Positions 63,501-64,000 of a stretch of DNA of 64,000 nt are shown one piece after another. Position 1 is the first letter of the stretch, and each line of letters opens with the position of its first letter. Both the position numbers and the translations under genes were made by a program. This DNA comes from MM2 sp035460165. GTDB taxonomy: Bacteria; Pseudomonadota; Gammaproteobacteria; Burkholderiales; Methylophilaceae. The DNA lies in assembly GCA_035460165.1 (NCBI GenBank), contig DATHWW010000009.1:62001-126000 (forward strand). The letters run 5' to 3'. The notes under the pieces are model-generated. The model had not been told where the DNA came from and searched no databases. It was given only the letters and a program-made list of their open reading frames with translations.

Positions 63501-64000
63501 GGCCCAAGGCCTCCAGACGGCCGCGCATCAGCCAAAGCAAGCCCAGTCCCGGCAGCGCGGCGATAAAAGTGAAACCGAAGAATGTCGTCCAGCCGACCGC
63601 CTCGACCAGATAACCGGAAGAAGGCCCGACATAAACGCGCCCGACCGCCGCAAGTGCGGAAAGCAAGGCATATTGACTGGCGGTGAAACGGTGATCGCAC
63701 ATGCTCATCAAGAGCGCCACGAAGGCGGCGGTGCCCATGCCTCCGGCGAGATTCTCGAAACCGACCGCAAGCACCATCAGGCCATAATCCTTGCCGGCAG
63801 CAGCCAGCCACATGAAGGTGAGGTTGGAAATGGCCTGCAGCACGCCGAACAGCAGCAGCGAGCGGAACATACCTAACTTCGCCATCAACGCGCCGCCGGC
63901 GACCACCCCGAATAGCGTAGCGATCAACCCCATCCCCTTATTGATAGCGCCGACTTCGGTCGGAGTAAATTCAACGCCGCGTATCAGGAAGGCCGTGGTC
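63493..64000 (-). CDS. AmpG-like muropeptide permease (5' end beyond window)
   Basis: I read 169 residues of the C-terminal half, still open at the window edge. FLIRGVEFTPTEVGAINKGMGLIATLFGVVAGG is the conserved mid-loop block of AmpG, followed by ENLAGGMGTAAFVALLMSMCDHRFTASQYALLSALAAVGR. About five membrane segments follow. AmpG imports anhydro-muropeptides for cell-wall recycling. The identity is inferred from these blocks. Confidence 0.85.
   Translation of the reverse strand, partial: TTAFLIRGVEFTPTEVGAINKGMGLIATLFGVVAGGALMAKLGMFRSLLLFGVLQAISNLTFMWLAAAGKDYGLMVLAVGFENLAGGMGTAAFVALLMSMCDHRFTASQYALLSALAAVGRVYVGPSSGYLVEAVGWTTFFGFTFIAALPGLGLLWLMRGRLEALGRA

Overview
The window looks like a chromosome segment of a Gram-negative betaproteobacterium, probably of the Nitrosomonadales (Gallionellaceae-like). 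This rests on gene content and order: uvrA / MFS / ssb, pilMNOPQ-aroK-aroB-dgt divergent from a class A penicillin-binding protein, rpe-gph-trpE, hemA-prfA-prmC, metX-metW, and glnA with ntrBC. The lineage is inferred from these arrangements, not from a database search. The sequence is moderately GC-rich and densely coded on both strands. No rRNA, CRISPR array, insertion sequence, integrase or phage gene was found. One tRNA is present, tRNA-Thr(CGT).

Layout. 1-3.4 kb: an M48 periplasmic protease cut by the window edge, moaC, a DnaQ/GIY-YIG fusion nuclease and an orphan APS kinase. 3.4-8.2 kb: the nitrogen module (ntrC, ntrB, a DUF4124 protein, glnA). Its glnA promoter carries a near-consensus sigma-54 site and two NtrC-type palindromes one face of the helix apart. 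8.2-15 kb: a rhodanese, aroE, mtgA, uvrA, a YajR-like transporter and ssb. 15-21.5 kb: a glycogen cluster, glgB - GH57-like - glgA - GH57, with no glgC, glgP or glgX in view.

22-28.4 kb is the accessory-looking part. It holds a compact class III nucleotide cyclase, an entericidin-like lipoprotein, a CHASE3 histidine kinase, a DUF1328 peptide, a YqjD-like ribosome/membrane protein, a ferritin-like protein, two response regulators, a CsbD protein and a periplasmic protein with three C-x10-C repeats. It reads as an envelope or general stress regulon with its own two-component control.

28.5-35.3 kb: fmdB, a DUF502 protein, aspS, apt, nudB, nadA, an EEP phosphatase/nuclease, clsB and tRNA-Thr. 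35.4-43.1 kb: dgt, aroB, aroK and pilQPONM, the type IV pilus alignment complex and secretin, with shikimate genes downstream. 43.3-47 kb: ponA, an uncharacterised protein and a YcgR/PilZ protein. 47-55.9 kb: hemB, trpC, trpD, trpG, then a fabB-fabA pair bounded by two inverted repeats, then trpE, gph, a lipoprotein and rpe. The fatty-acid pair therefore splits the tryptophan genes. 56-59.3 kb: hemA-prfA-prmC. 59.3-64 kb: a small membrane protein that appears frameshifted, an uncharacterised protein, a gamma-carbonic-anhydrase-like protein head-to-head with metX-metW, a DsbD_2/TauE-like membrane protein and the 3' part of an AmpG-like permease.

Most of the window is ordinary core metabolism. 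The points that best repay a second look are the stress cluster at 22-28 kb, the two GH57 proteins around glgA, the fabBA cassette inside trp, and the frameshifted gene at 59.3-59.7 kb.
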